Position numbers and translations under genes: made by a program. Under the pieces are notes generated by a model. It ran no database searches. It was not told where the DNA came from and was given only the letters and a program-made list of their open reading frames with translations. A stretch of 64,000 nt of DNA from contig NZ_OY780933.1 of the NCBI RefSeq assembly GCF_963676065.1, positions 1,178,001-1,242,000 of the forward strand, read 5' to 3'. Shown here one piece after another: positions 1-8,419 of this stretch (position 1 is the stretch's first letter; every line of letters starts with the position of its first letter). This DNA is from Maridesulfovibrio sp. (lineage in GTDB: Bacteria > Desulfobacterota > Desulfovibrionia > Desulfovibrionales > Desulfovibrionaceae).

Positions 1-1
1 T

Positions 2-85
2 CCGGGAGGGGGCCGTATTGAAGATGAAATACACCTGAAAGAGCTTAGTGACGCTCTGGAGTATACCCTCACCGGCAACGGTTAA
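2..85 (+). CDS. C-terminal end of an unidentified protein (5' truncated)
   Basis: The frame is open from the window edge to a TAA at 83-85 and encodes about 27 residues, ending EYTLTGNG. A helical, acidic stretch ([15 protein letters not shown]) can be read, but that is too little to name a family. The chemoreceptor start follows 56 bases later with its own ribosome binding site, so this is probably the last codons of an upstream gene on the same strand. It could be a chance open frame; the only support is its position and the lack of any other reading. Confidence 0.4.
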   Translation, partial: PGGGRIEDEIHLKELSDALEYTLTGNG

Positions 86-141
86 GGTTTAAGCTGCTGT
101 TTTTGGAGTTATTTTCAAGACTAAAATTTAAAGGAGTTGTT

Positions 142-1812
142 ATGTCTGGCAGGATTATCGTTCATGTTGTTTTAAATGTTCTGGTTCTGCTGGGGCTTTG
201 CGTTGCTTTTGTTTTTGTGCCGGAAACTTTTATCGGAAAGAGTCTGCTCCCTCTGCTGGCTCTTTTCGGCGCAGCAGTGATTGTGGTCGGTGTGTCCGGA
301 TTCCTGCTTGCGGTCAAGGTCAAGGACAGCTGGAATAAGGTCAATCGCTGGATGGGCGGCCTTGTTTCCGGTTCGGGAATTGATTTAGATATTTCTTCAG
401 ATATGTTGCCTTCCGCAGTTGTCCTGCAGGATCATATTCACGATCTGGCCGTTAAACTTGATGAAGCTGATAAGCAGTGCAAAGTTGAAATTTCACGTCA
501 GCTTGATGCTTATAAAATGGCAGAAAAAGCACGCGCGCAAGGCGAACAGGCCCGCAGTAAGGGGCTTCTTTCCGCAGCCGGCACCCTTGAAAGTGCAGTG
601 GAGGGAATCCGTACCAGCTCCAACATGCTGGGGGAGTCTTCTGCCCGGGCCAGCGAAGGAGCGGAGAAGCAGCTTCAATACATATCTTCAGTAGTCACCT
701 CCATGGAACAGATTGATGTCTCCATCAAACATTCAGTCGATCAGGCCGAATCCGCTGCGGTGGACGCAGAATCTGCTGCAGACCGGGCCCGCTCAGGTGA
801 AACAGTACTGGATGAGACCATTGATTCCATCAAAACGGTCATGAATAATACCAATGAATTGAACGGACGTGTGGAGGCTCTCGGTAAACAGGCTGAATCC
901 ATCGGCAGTATCATGTCCGTAATTTCCGATATCGCCGACCAGACCAACCTGTTGGCGCTGAATGCGGCTATTGAGGCCGCCCGCGCTGGTGATGCCGGGC
1001 GCGGATTTGCCGTTGTCGCTGATGAAGTACGGAACCTTGCGGAAAAAACCATGGATGCCACTCGTGATGTCGGTACCGAAATCGGCAGAATTCAGGAACA
1101 TGTGGAAATGACCGTTGCCGGGGTCAACCACATTAACGATCTGGCCGGTAATGCCTCAGGGCTGGCCAGCAGTTCCGGAGAAGCACTAGGTGAGATTGTG
1201 AATCTGGCCGAGAAGAGCTCTCACAGGGTGCGGCTTGTTGCCGAGGAAATCGCACAGCAGGCCGAGGCCAGTAATAATGTGCGCGATGCTGTTACCGAAG
1301 TCCATTCCATTTCAAATGAAACCGGAGAAGCCATGACCGGGGCTGGTGAAGCTGTTTCCGTTCTTGGTGGACGCGTTGCGGACCTTGATGATATGATCGG
1401 TGTGTTCAAACTGATCGGTAACGGTAAGGTGCAGGAGGTGATTGATTCGCTTGCCAAATCTTCCGATGTGCGCTCCATGAATAGGGGATTGCAGGAAAGG
1501 GCGATGCACGCTGCTTTGAGGAACAACAGCTTTCTTGAACTGCTTTATATCACCGACCATAAAGGAATCCAGACAGTAAGTAACATCAGCGGTCAGTGGC
1601 AGAGCTTTTCTGAAGACTCTTCCGCTTGCGGAAAAAACTGGTCCGACCGGGAGTGGTTCAGCGCAGTTATTGAAGATCAAACACTGTATGTGTCTGATGT
1701 TTATGAGTCTTCCGCTACAGGTGAAAATTGTATCACTGTATCCGGGCCGTTTTTTGATTCCAAAGGCAAGGCCCTTGGCGTTATCGCCGCTGATGTGAAG
1801 GTGAATGGATAA
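142..1812 (+). CDS. Methyl-accepting chemotaxis protein with C-terminal Cache-like domain
   Basis: Chemoreceptor of 556 residues. ATG 142 is preferred over an upstream TTG at 103 because AAAGGAG lies 6-7 bases before it and the protein then begins with a hydrophobic segment. Two membrane helices (about 5-27 and 36-58) are separated by only a few residues, so there is almost no periplasmic sensor. A long helical region follows, with the conserved hairpin-tip signalling sequence at about 258-300 ([18 protein letters not shown], then [18 protein letters not shown]). After the signalling domain, residues about 435-556 form an alpha/beta segment with [13 protein letters not shown] and [16 protein letters not shown], which resembles a Cache/PDC ligand-binding domain. 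Its natural reading is a receptor that senses a cytoplasmic signal through its C-terminus. No cheA, cheW or cheR is adjacent; a cheD lies at 20.4-20.9 kb. Confidence 0.9.
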   Translation: MSGRIIVHVVLNVLVLLGLCVAFVFVPETFIGKSLLPLLALFGAAVIVVGVSGFLLAVKVKDSWNKVNRWMGGLVSGSGIDLDISSDMLPSAVVLQDHIHDLAVKLDEADKQCKVEISRQLDAYKMAEKARAQGEQARSKGLLSAAGTLESAVEGIRTSSNMLGESSARASEGAEKQLQYISSVVTSMEQIDVSIKHSVDQAESAAVDAESAADRARSGETVLDETIDSIKTVMNNTNELNGRVEALGKQAESIGSIMSVISDIADQTNLLALNAAIEAARAGDAGRGFAVVADEVRNLAEKTMDATRDVGTEIGRIQEHVEMTVAGVNHINDLAGNASGLASSSGEALGEIVNLAEKSSHRVRLVAEEIAQQAEASNNVRDAVTEVHSISNETGEAMTGAGEAVSVLGGRVADLDDMIGVFKLIGNGKVQEVIDSLAKSSDVRSMNRGLQERAMHAALRNNSFLELLYITDHKGIQTVSNISGQWQSFSEDSSACGKNWSDREWFSAVIEDQTLYVSDVYESSATGENCITVSGPFFDSKGKALGVIAADVKVNG

Positions 1813-1943
1813 ATATTTTAGAAGGGCTCATTTTCTTGCCAAATCAGCAATATTTATCTAAGTGATCCTTGCTGCCAAACTAACTGTCAGGGTGTTTTAT
1901 CGCCCTCAGGTCATATCAGTTCAATCCGAAGAGGAATTATTTC

Positions 1944-3215
1944 ATGAAAATACTTGTCGTAGGTTCAGGCGGAAGAGAACACGCTCTGGCTTGGAAAATT
2001 AACCAGAGTCCCAAGGTTTCTGAAATTTTTATCGCACCGGGTAACGGCGGGACCCGGCTTGAAGGGACCAACGTTCCCATCAAAGATGACGACCTGCCCG
2101 GACTGGTCAATTTTGCCAAGGAAAATAAAATTGATCTCGTAATTGCCGGACCGGAGCTGCCTCTTGTGCTGGGAATCAAAGAAGCTCTAGCCAAAGAAAA
2201 TATCCCCTGTTTCGGTCCCGGAGCCTATGCCGCCAATCTTGAAGGCAGCAAAGCTTTTTCCAAGATAACCATGCGTGATGCCGGCGTACCTACCGCTCCT
2301 TTTCAGGTCTTTGATGAATTTGAACAGGCCAAGAGATTTGTAGAGGAAAAGGGAGCTCCCATCGTGGTTAAGGCTGACGGTCTTGCCGCGGGTAAGGGGG
2401 TTGTTGTGGCTTCAACCGTTGAAGAGGCAGTCGAAGCCCTTGACGATATGATGGTCAAAAGCGTCTTCGGTACTGCCGGGGAACGTGTGGTGGTAGAAGA
2501 AGCCCTAAAGGGTGAAGAAGCCTCCTTCCTCGCTTTCTGCGCCGGAGAAGATTATGCCCTGCTGCCTTCAGCACAGGATCACAAGGCTGTCGGTGAAGGA
2601 GATACCGGACCCAATACCGGCGGTATGGGTGCCTATAGCCCGGCCCCGATCCTTCCCCGTGAGAAGTACGCTGAAACCGCAGAACTGGTGATCAAACCGA
2701 TCCTCAAACTGCTTGCCGAGCGCGGCGAGCCTTTCACCGGAATTCTGTATGCCGGACTCATGTATACTGAAAACGGTCCTTCCGTTCTTGAATATAATGT
2801 CCGTTTCGGCGATCCCGAATGTCAGCCGCTCTTGATGCGTCTGGATTGTGATCTGCTTGAAATTATGCTGGCATGTGTTGAGAATCGTCTTCCTGAAGTG
2901 GAAGTGAAACTTAAGGATGAGACTTCTCTTTGCGTTGTCATGGCAGCCGGAGGTTATCCCGGCGCTTACGGAAAGGGAGAGGAAATTACCGGTTTTGAGG
3001 ACGCTGAGAAGATTGAAGGTGTTAAAGTATTTCAGGCCGGGACAAAATATGAAGATGGTAAAACATTAACCAGCGGCGGACGTGTGCTGGGTGTTACCGC
3101 TCTGGGGGCGGATCTCGGAGCAGCTCAGAAGAAGGCTTACGAAGCAGTGGCTCACCTCTCTTTTAATAAAGCCTATTTTCGTCGCGACATAGGTGACAAG
3201 GGTCTTAAAAAATGA
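1944..3215 (+). CDS. purD: Phosphoribosylamine-glycine ligase (GAR synthetase)
   Basis: Cytoplasmic ATP-grasp enzyme that joins glycine to 5-phosphoribosylamine in de novo purine synthesis. The 423-residue length is normal for the family. It begins with the typical MKILVVGSGGREHALAWK. The ATP-grasp centre includes VKADGLAAGKGVVVA, GPNTGGMGAYSP and the late motif LEYNVRFGDPECQ. AGAGGAA lies about 8 bases before the ATG. It overlaps purE by four bases (ATGA), so the two are translationally coupled. The 131 bases upstream hold no gene; a short AGGG/CCCT hairpin near 1890-1907 is the only structure seen there. Confidence 0.97.
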   Translation: MKILVVGSGGREHALAWKINQSPKVSEIFIAPGNGGTRLEGTNVPIKDDDLPGLVNFAKENKIDLVIAGPELPLVLGIKEALAKENIPCFGPGAYAANLEGSKAFSKITMRDAGVPTAPFQVFDEFEQAKRFVEEKGAPIVVKADGLAAGKGVVVASTVEEAVEALDDMMVKSVFGTAGERVVVEEALKGEEASFLAFCAGEDYALLPSAQDHKAVGEGDTGPNTGGMGAYSPAPILPREKYAETAELVIKPILKLLAERGEPFTGILYAGLMYTENGPSVLEYNVRFGDPECQPLLMRLDCDLLEIMLACVENRLPEVEVKLKDETSLCVVMAAGGYPGAYGKGEEITGFEDAEKIEGVKVFQAGTKYEDGKTLTSGGRVLGVTALGADLGAAQKKAYEAVAHLSFNKAYFRRDIGDKGLKK

Positions 3216-3703
3216 GTGCAAAAGTAGCTATTTTTATGGGGTCCATTTCGGATAAGGACACAATGCAGCCTTGTTCCGATCTGTTGACCAAGCTTGGTAT
3301 CCCCCATGTTTTCACAGTGTCCTCTGCCCATCGTACTCCGGAAAGGACTGCGAATCTGGTTATGGAGCTGGAAGAAAACGGCTGTGAAATCTTTATATGT
3401 GCCGCAGGGCTTGCCGCGCATCTTGCTGGCGCTGTGGCCGCTAAGACCATCCGCCCTGTGCTGGGTGTGCCCATCTGCGGTTCCGCTCTTGGCGGTATGG
3501 ACGCATTGCTGGCAACCGTGCAGATGCCTCCGGGATTTCCTGTTGGAACTGTCGCTCTTGATAAAGTCGGCGCTAAGAACTCCGCATGGATGGCCGCTCA
3601 GATTCTGGCTCTTCATGACGAAGATCTGGCCGAAAAGATCAGGGAAGCACGTCAGGGATTTATTGAATCCGTAGAAAAAGCTGCTGCTGAGCTTGAAGGC
3701 TAG
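3212..3703 (+). CDS. purE: 5-(carboxyamino)imidazole ribonucleotide mutase (PurE)
   Basis: Purine pathway enzyme that makes 4-carboxy-5-aminoimidazole ribonucleotide; 163 residues. The family motifs are GSISDKDTM near the N-terminus, SSAHRTPER, and the glycine-rich AAGLAAHLAGAVAAKT followed by a VLGVPICGSALGGMDALL segment. Its ATG lies within the purD stop (ATGA overlap). A rho-independent terminator follows 28 bases after the stop, so purD-purE looks like a complete two-gene unit. No purK is adjacent, so whether it uses N5-CAIR (class I) or AIR plus CO2 (class II) cannot be settled from context; the overall motif pattern looks closer to class I. Confidence 0.95.
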   Translation: MSAKVAIFMGSISDKDTMQPCSDLLTKLGIPHVFTVSSAHRTPERTANLVMELEENGCEIFICAAGLAAHLAGAVAAKTIRPVLGVPICGSALGGMDALLATVQMPPGFPVGTVALDKVGAKNSAWMAAQILALHDEDLAEKIREARQGFIESVEKAAAELEG

Positions 3704-3730
3704 CTGTCTGATTATGAATTGATATCAAAT

Positions 3731-3770
3731 GGCCGTACCTGATATTTGTCGGGTACGGCCTTATTCTTTT
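3731..3770 (+). terminator. Rho-independent terminator after purE
   Basis: GGCCGTACC pairs with GGTACGGCC across a loop of about 11 bases and is followed by TTATTCTTTT. It separates purDE from the exporter gene downstream. Confidence 0.85.
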
Positions 3771-3784
3771 AAGGGAGTGGGCAT

Positions 3785-4411
3785 ATGTCCTTTGAATTCT
3801 GGTCTGTTTACGTCATAACAGTTTTTCTGGCTTCCATAATTCCGGGACCGAGTATGATTCTGGCTTTGAGCCATGGAATTAAATATGGAGCCAAGCGCAC
3901 ACTTTATACTGCCTTGGGAAATTCTGCCGCCTCATTTTTGCAGGCCGTAGTTTCCATCGCCGGACTCGGAGCTTTACTTGTCGCGTCTAATACAGCTTTC
4001 ATGCTGGTTAAGTTCGCCGGGGCTGCTTATCTGGTTTGGCTTGGTCTCATGGTTCTTTTCTCCGGTGAGATGAGCTTAGAAGATGATAATGCAGATGCAG
4101 GCAGGAACGTCTCAAACAAGAAACTTTTTCTTCAAGGGTTCTGGGTGGCGGCTGGTAACCCCAAGGCAATCATTTTTTTCAGCGCCTTGTTCCCTCAGTT
4201 TATCAGCAGCGGACAGGCTTCCGTACAGCATTTTGCTATGCTTTTGATTTTGCTTACCGCCATCGCTTTCGGGTGCATGATGATTTATGCCTGCGGGGGT
4301 GAAAAAGTGAAGGGAATTATTAAGGAAACTGCGGTTTGCAAATGTATTAATAAAGTTTTGGGAGCAACTTTCGTGGGGTTGGGAGTGACTCTGGCCTGTT
4401 CGAGGCGATAG
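3785..4411 (+). CDS. LysE/RhtB-family amino-acid exporter
   Basis: Inner-membrane exporter of 208 residues with about six hydrophobic helices. The N-terminal FLASIIPGPSMILALSHGIKYG matches the PGP-containing signature of the LysE/RhtB family, and GNPKAIIFFSALFPQF in the middle is also typical. The ATG is preceded by AAGGGAGTGG. These carriers expel amino acids or their analogues by proton antiport; the substrate cannot be read from sequence. It stands alone between the purE terminator and a convergent receiver gene whose end is only 20 bases away. Confidence 0.9.
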   Translation: MSFEFWSVYVITVFLASIIPGPSMILALSHGIKYGAKRTLYTALGNSAASFLQAVVSIAGLGALLVASNTAFMLVKFAGAAYLVWLGLMVLFSGEMSLEDDNADAGRNVSNKKLFLQGFWVAAGNPKAIIFFSALFPQFISSGQASVQHFAMLLILLTAIAFGCMMIYACGGEKVKGIIKETAVCKCINKVLGATFVGLGVTLACSRR

Positions 4412-4431
4412 TTTTCAGAGCGAGAATAGTA

Positions 4432-4797
4432 CTAAGCAAGCATTACGCGCACAGTGTTCAGAAAATCATCCTGAGTGAACGGTTTGACTAGCGCTTCGTT
4501 AGCCCCGAGGGCTTTAGCCTGCTTCAAATATTCCAGCCCGGTGAATTCGCCGCCGCCGGAGATTACCAGAATTTTACAGTCCTTTTGTTTCTGCTTTATT
4601 TCAAGGATGGTTTGTATCCCGTCCATGTTGGGCATGAAAATATCGATGATGACCAGATCGACGGAAGTGCCATTGAACAATGACAAGCCTTCCTCGCCGT
4701 CGGATGCGGTCAGTGCTGAAACCTCTTCTTTTCTGAGGTAGTGCTTGAGGAGCTCAAGCATTCTGGGGTCGTCATCGACAATAAGGATTGTTTTCAT
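4432..4797 (-). CDS. Single-domain response regulator (CheY-like receiver)
   Basis: 121-residue receiver with no output domain. All key residues are present: the acidic cluster VDDDP at the N-terminus, the phosphoacceptor Asp in VIIDIFMPNMDG, and Lys in ALVKPF near the C-terminus. It must act through protein contacts. The next gene upstream on the same strand (4897-5262) encodes a free Hpt domain, so the two may be phosphotransfer partners. The 99 bases between them hold no gene or clear terminator. Partner kinase unknown. Confidence 0.92.
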   Translation of the reverse strand: MKTILIVDDDPRMLELLKHYLRKEEVSALTASDGEEGLSLFNGTSVDLVIIDIFMPNMDGIQTILEIKQKQKDCKILVISGGGEFTGLEYLKQAKALGANEALVKPFTQDDFLNTVRVMLA

Positions 4798-4896
4798 TTT
4801 TCTGTAATATTTGAATAAAAAGTTTATTATGCCTACTCTATTGAAGTTTAAAACGGAAGAGGTGTATATGTTACAATGCTAATAACTCGGGTGCCG

Positions 4897-5262
4897 CTAT
4901 GACATTATATCTTTAATGGCATCAGGTAGAAGTTTTATAGCTATGCCGATTTCCCTTTCCAGTTCCGGGAGAAGCTCACGGCTGGTTGCGTAGTCTCCCA
5001 GCGCAGCCGCTTTTTCTATAGATTGGCTCAATGCCTGAGCTTTAATCGCTCCTACTGCACCACATTCTCCTTTTAAGGTGTGTGAATCTTTAGAGGCTTC
5101 TTTAAGTTTCTTCAGGTCGATATTTTTATTGATTTCGGCAAGATGTTTTACCGCTTCCTCTTCGAAAATGGAGATGGCTTCTGCCAGTAATTCACTATCG
5201 CCTGAAAATCTGTCCAGAGCACTTTGCAGGTCAAAATGCCCGTTTTTCTCAATTAAATTCAT
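4897..5262 (-). CDS. Free-standing Hpt (histidine phosphotransfer) domain protein
   Basis: About 121 residues, all helical, with the Hpt phosphorylation motif SHTLKGECGAVGA; the His accepts a phosphoryl group from a receiver. The ATG at 5262 is chosen because GGAGAAGG lies directly before it; a TTG four codons upstream falls inside that ribosome binding site. Carriers of this kind pass phosphate between a hybrid kinase and a response regulator; none is encoded next door except the receiver at 4432-4797. A second Hpt protein lies at 19218-19532. Confidence 0.88.
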   Translation of the reverse strand: MNLIEKNGHFDLQSALDRFSGDSELLAEAISIFEEEAVKHLAEINKNIDLKKLKEASKDSHTLKGECGAVGAIKAQALSQSIEKAAALGDYATSRELLPELEREIGIAIKLLPDAIKDIMS

Positions 5263-5377
5263 ATCCTTCTCCAAGTGGCAGAACTGGCAGAAAGCAGTCC
5301 TGTGCGGCTTTTTCTGCAGAATTATTATTTATTTTATCTTAAGCGCGCACAGGCAGCAACATTGTTTTTTAAATATT

Positions 5378-5413
5378 TAAAAGCCCCGGTTGCCAAGGCT
5401 TCCGGGGCTTTTA
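5378..5413 (-). terminator. Terminator after htpG
   Basis: AAAAGCCCCGG and CCGGGGCTTTT form an 11-bp stem around a 12-base loop, with A and T runs on both sides. It can stop transcription from htpG on the minus strand. Confidence 0.85.
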
Positions 5414-5432
5414 AAGTTAAGTAGACCGTGGT

Positions 5433-7331
5433 TTAATCTTTCTTTTCCAATTCGGCATACCATCCGCCGGCCTTGGTCAGCAGACTCTGGATTCGGCCCA
5501 CAAGTGCGTGGGGATCGTTCAGGTAGCCTTCAAGAAGCAGCGCTGATTCGAGCAGTTGGTTGGATGAAAGGGCGATGAACTCGTCCTCGGGATTTACCTT
5601 GAAAATCTCAAGCATGGAACGCAGAAGCGGATGATCGGCATTCACTTCCATGGTTTTGGTGGGGATGGAGCTATCCTTGTTCATGGCTTTCATGATTTTT
5701 TCCATAGAAGAAGTCATGGCTCCGTCAGGATTTACCAGTCGACAGGGAGAATCAGAAAGTCTTTCGGAAACTTTCACTTCTGCGACCTGTTCGCCCAGAA
5801 CTTCCTTCATCTTGGCGATGAGGGCGTCCATGTCTTTTTCCTGATCTTCGGAAAGCGGCTCCGGTTCATTTTCTTTTTTAGCGGATTCAAATTTATCCAG
5901 CTTTTCAAGGTCGGCGTACTCGGCGGCTACGAAACTGAAGCCATCGTGTTCTCGGATGGATTCCATGACGAATTCATCGATGGGATCGTAAAGATAGAGT
6001 ACCTCGATATCTTTATTGCGGAATATTTCAAGGTGCGGGTTGAGATTCGCGGCTTCGCGGCTGGCAACAAAGGAGTAGTATATCTCTTTCTGGTCTTCCT
6101 TAGCCCGCTCAATGTAATCCGCAAAAGAGACCAGAGTGTTGTCCCCGGCTTTTGAAGAATCAAAGCGGAGCAGATTGGCGTATTTTTCGCGGTTGACGAA
6201 ATCCATGTGTCCGGCTTTGAAGATCTTGGAATGGGCTTTCCAGAATTTAGCATATTTTTCCGCGTCATCTTTGGCCAGTTTTTCCAGCTGTCCCAGAACC
6301 TGTTTGGTCAGGGTTGCGCTGATTTTGCCTATGAGCAGATTGTCCTGCAGGGTCTCGCGGGAGATGTTCAGGGGCAGGTCTTCAGTGTCGACCACACCTT
6401 TAATGAAGCTCAGGTATTCGGGGAGCAGGTTTTTGTTCTGCTTTTCGATGAGCACGCGGCGGACGTAGAGGTCGAGGCCCCAGTTGTCGCGGTCCATACC
6501 GAAGATGTCGAGATCCTTTTCCGGGATGAAGAGCAGGGAGTTGAACTGCACCGGAGCGTCAACAGAGAAGTGCAGGGTATCGATCGGGGGCTGCACGTCG
6601 TAGGTCAGGAATTTATAGAACTCTTCGTACTGCTCCTGCTTGATCTGGAATTTGGGTTCACGCCAGAGGGCGGTCACGGTGTTAACACGTTCACCGCCGA
6701 TCATGATCGGGAAAGATACGAAATTGGAGTGGCGTTTGACGATGTCTTTGAGCTTGTCATCGGAGCCGAAGCGTTCGACATTCTCTTCATTCAAGAAAAT
6801 TTCAATGCTGGTTCCGTGATCCATTTCCGCTTCGATCTCGGTCAGTTCGTAAGCGTTTTTACCGTCGGAAACCCACTGGATTGCCGGCTCATCCTTTTTG
6901 TAGGAGTTGGTGCGGACAACAACATGATCGGAAACCATGAAGATAGAATAGAAGCCGACACCGAAACGGCCGATGAGAGAATCGAGGCTTTCCTTGGACT
7001 CGGCAGCCTGTTTGACGAATTCAGCGGAACCTGAATGGGCGATGGTTCCGATGTTGGCCATCACTTCATCGCGGGTCATGCCGATACCGGTATCGGTCAC
7101 GGTTACGCTTTTTTTCTCTTCATCATAGGCAATTAAAATTTCAGGTTCCACTTCATCGTCCAGCTCGGGGTTGCTGTTGATGGCGAAACGCATTTTATCA
7201 AGAGCGTCCGAAGCGTTGGAAACCAGTTCGCGCAGGAAAATTTCGCGGTTGGTGTAAAGTGAGTGGACCAGTATGTCCAGCAGCTGATTTACTTCAGCCT
7301 TGAATTCGAATTTTTCTGTCTGTGCAGTCAT
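5433..7331 (-). CDS. htpG: Molecular chaperone HtpG (bacterial Hsp90)
   Basis: ATP-dependent cytosolic chaperone, 632 residues, full length. The N-terminal GHKL ATPase motifs are clear: ELVSNASDALDKMR, VTDTGIGM and GRFGVGFYS. The middle and C-terminal dimerisation regions follow without a break (PLNISRETLQ in the middle domain). GGAGG lies 7 bases before the ATG. It is a single gene between two hairpins and lies 103 bases after the MerR-type gene on the same strand, so it may be read partly from that gene's promoter. No CIRCE-type heat-shock repeat was seen in the gap. Confidence 0.97.
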   Translation of the reverse strand: MTAQTEKFEFKAEVNQLLDILVHSLYTNREIFLRELVSNASDALDKMRFAINSNPELDDEVEPEILIAYDEEKKSVTVTDTGIGMTRDEVMANIGTIAHSGSAEFVKQAAESKESLDSLIGRFGVGFYSIFMVSDHVVVRTNSYKKDEPAIQWVSDGKNAYELTEIEAEMDHGTSIEIFLNEENVERFGSDDKLKDIVKRHSNFVSFPIMIGGERVNTVTALWREPKFQIKQEQYEEFYKFLTYDVQPPIDTLHFSVDAPVQFNSLLFIPEKDLDIFGMDRDNWGLDLYVRRVLIEKQNKNLLPEYLSFIKGVVDTEDLPLNISRETLQDNLLIGKISATLTKQVLGQLEKLAKDDAEKYAKFWKAHSKIFKAGHMDFVNREKYANLLRFDSSKAGDNTLVSFADYIERAKEDQKEIYYSFVASREAANLNPHLEIFRNKDIEVLYLYDPIDEFVMESIREHDGFSFVAAEYADLEKLDKFESAKKENEPEPLSEDQEKDMDALIAKMKEVLGEQVAEVKVSERLSDSPCRLVNPDGAMTSSMEKIMKAMNKDSSIPTKTMEVNADHPLLRSMLEIFKVNPEDEFIALSSNQLLESALLLEGYLNDPHALVGRIQSLLTKAGGWYAELEKKD

Positions 7332-7349
7332 TTAATTCCTCCGTAAACA

Positions 7350-7385
7350 TAAAATTCCTTCCTGCTGTACGTGACAGCCGGAAGG
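7350..7385 (-). terminator. Hairpin between the MerR-type gene and htpG
   Basis: CCTTCC-GCTGT pairs with ACAGC-GGAAGG (7357-7385); on the minus strand it is followed by AATTTTATGTTT. It is probably a terminator for the MerR-type gene but could lie in the htpG leader. A second small CTGTT/AACAG hairpin lies near 7410-7428. Confidence 0.55.
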
Positions 7386-7434
7386 TTATTGATTGTGTCT
7401 TTTGCTTCTCCAACTGTTTTTCAACAGCTTGAGT

Positions 7435-8049
7435 CTATTTAGTTACGGCTTTTAGCTTGTCAAGGAGGAACTTTTCCATTTCCCTACGGTCTTTGCGCAG
7501 ACGGACCAGCTCCGCTTCCATAATAGAAAGTTTTTCCCTGAGCTGGGTGTTCTCGTCTTTTAATCCTTCGATGCTTTCATTCTGGGAATTTAAATCAGCT
7601 GTTGCCTTTGCCATGCATTCTTTTACATCGTCCGTCACACTTCCGGCAGGCATACAGGAGAGCATTCCCTTAAGCCCCTCGTTAATGGATTTTGCTATTT
7701 CCGTGCCCATTGCCGCAGCAAGTTGGATTGCAGGTTCCAGATTGGGCTGCTGCATGTGGGCCGGAGCAACGCACTGAGCATGATCAGGGCCTTGCGGTTC
7801 AATGGCTGCATTAACGGGATATTTGCGGGACAGTTCAGCCATAACGTCGTCGGCTGTATGGCCCTGCTTGAGCATGGAAGCAATAATTTTAAAAATTTCA
7901 ACTGCTTCGGATTTGAACCTTTTCTGCCTATTGCGGCCTGTGCTGGGCAGATACTGCGCAAAGCGGTTTTTCCAGTAATGGAGGGTTGATTCAGGGACTT
8001 CCAGCAGGCGGGAAATTTCCGCAATGGAGAGAAGTTTTTTGTCTGGCAC
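7435..8049 (-). CDS. MerR-type helix-turn-helix protein with C-terminal coiled coil
   Basis: 204 residues. Residues 5-75 form a MerR-like winged helix (LLSIAEISRLLEVPESTLHYWKNRF), followed by a proline/glutamine-containing linker and a long C-terminal coiled coil (about 150-200, heptads in IEGLKDENTQLREKLSIMEAEL split over two halves). No metal-binding cysteine loop is seen, so the signal is unknown. The GTG start at 8049 is chosen because GCGGAG precedes it by 6 bases. A perfect 7-bp inverted repeat about 120 bases upstream (8168-8185) is a possible operator. It may regulate itself, htpG downstream, or genes elsewhere. Confidence 0.85.
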   Translation of the reverse strand: MPDKKLLSIAEISRLLEVPESTLHYWKNRFAQYLPSTGRNRQKRFKSEAVEIFKIIASMLKQGHTADDVMAELSRKYPVNAAIEPQGPDHAQCVAPAHMQQPNLEPAIQLAAAMGTEIAKSINEGLKGMLSCMPAGSVTDDVKECMAKATADLNSQNESIEGLKDENTQLREKLSIMEAELVRLRKDRREMEKFLLDKLKAVTK

Positions 8050-8419
8050 GGCATGCTCCGCATTGGGGTTCGTGTAAAATTATAACTCTTTTGAGGATTA
8101 TTTTTTTTTAATTTTTAATTCAATCCAAGTCAATAAACTATCAAATTATTACATAAATGTTGCATTATGAACATTTTTATGTTCACTTTCGATCAGAAAA
8201 CCATATTGATTCATTTCCTAGAATGGAGTAGGCGGTCATCAATACAGGTTTTAAAAGGCTGGGCGGCATTAACAATCTAATTTGATTTTCATTTTTTGAG
8301 CGTCCTTTGTCGTCAGAGTTGAGGTTGTATCATAATTGTACCGCAATCATGTTTTTAGTTTTTGCGGAATATGGTATTAGACTTTGGAGTATGAATCCAG
8401 CAAGCAGCGGAGACCACTT
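8050..8419. promoter_or_regulatory. Divergent intergenic region with inverted repeat TGAACAT-N4-ATGTTCA
   Basis: This A+T-rich region of about 370 bases separates the MerR-type gene (minus) from coaX (plus) and must carry both promoters. The clearest element is TGAACAT/ATGTTCA at 8168-8185, a perfect dyad with a 4-base spacer typical of a dimeric repressor or activator site. An ATG at 8391 opens a ten-codon frame that ends in TGA at 8421-8423, overlapping the coaX start; it lacks a properly spaced ribosome binding site. No other gene is seen. Confidence 0.45.

Noticed and set aside
1813-1943. Purine riboswitch upstream of purD
   Set aside because: Only a short AGGG/CCCT hairpin is present; the conserved three-way junction of a purine riboswitch is not seen.
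6207-7034. Open frame of 275 codons on the plus strand
   Set aside because: Antisense to htpG, with protein-unlike runs of Val, Phe and Asp.
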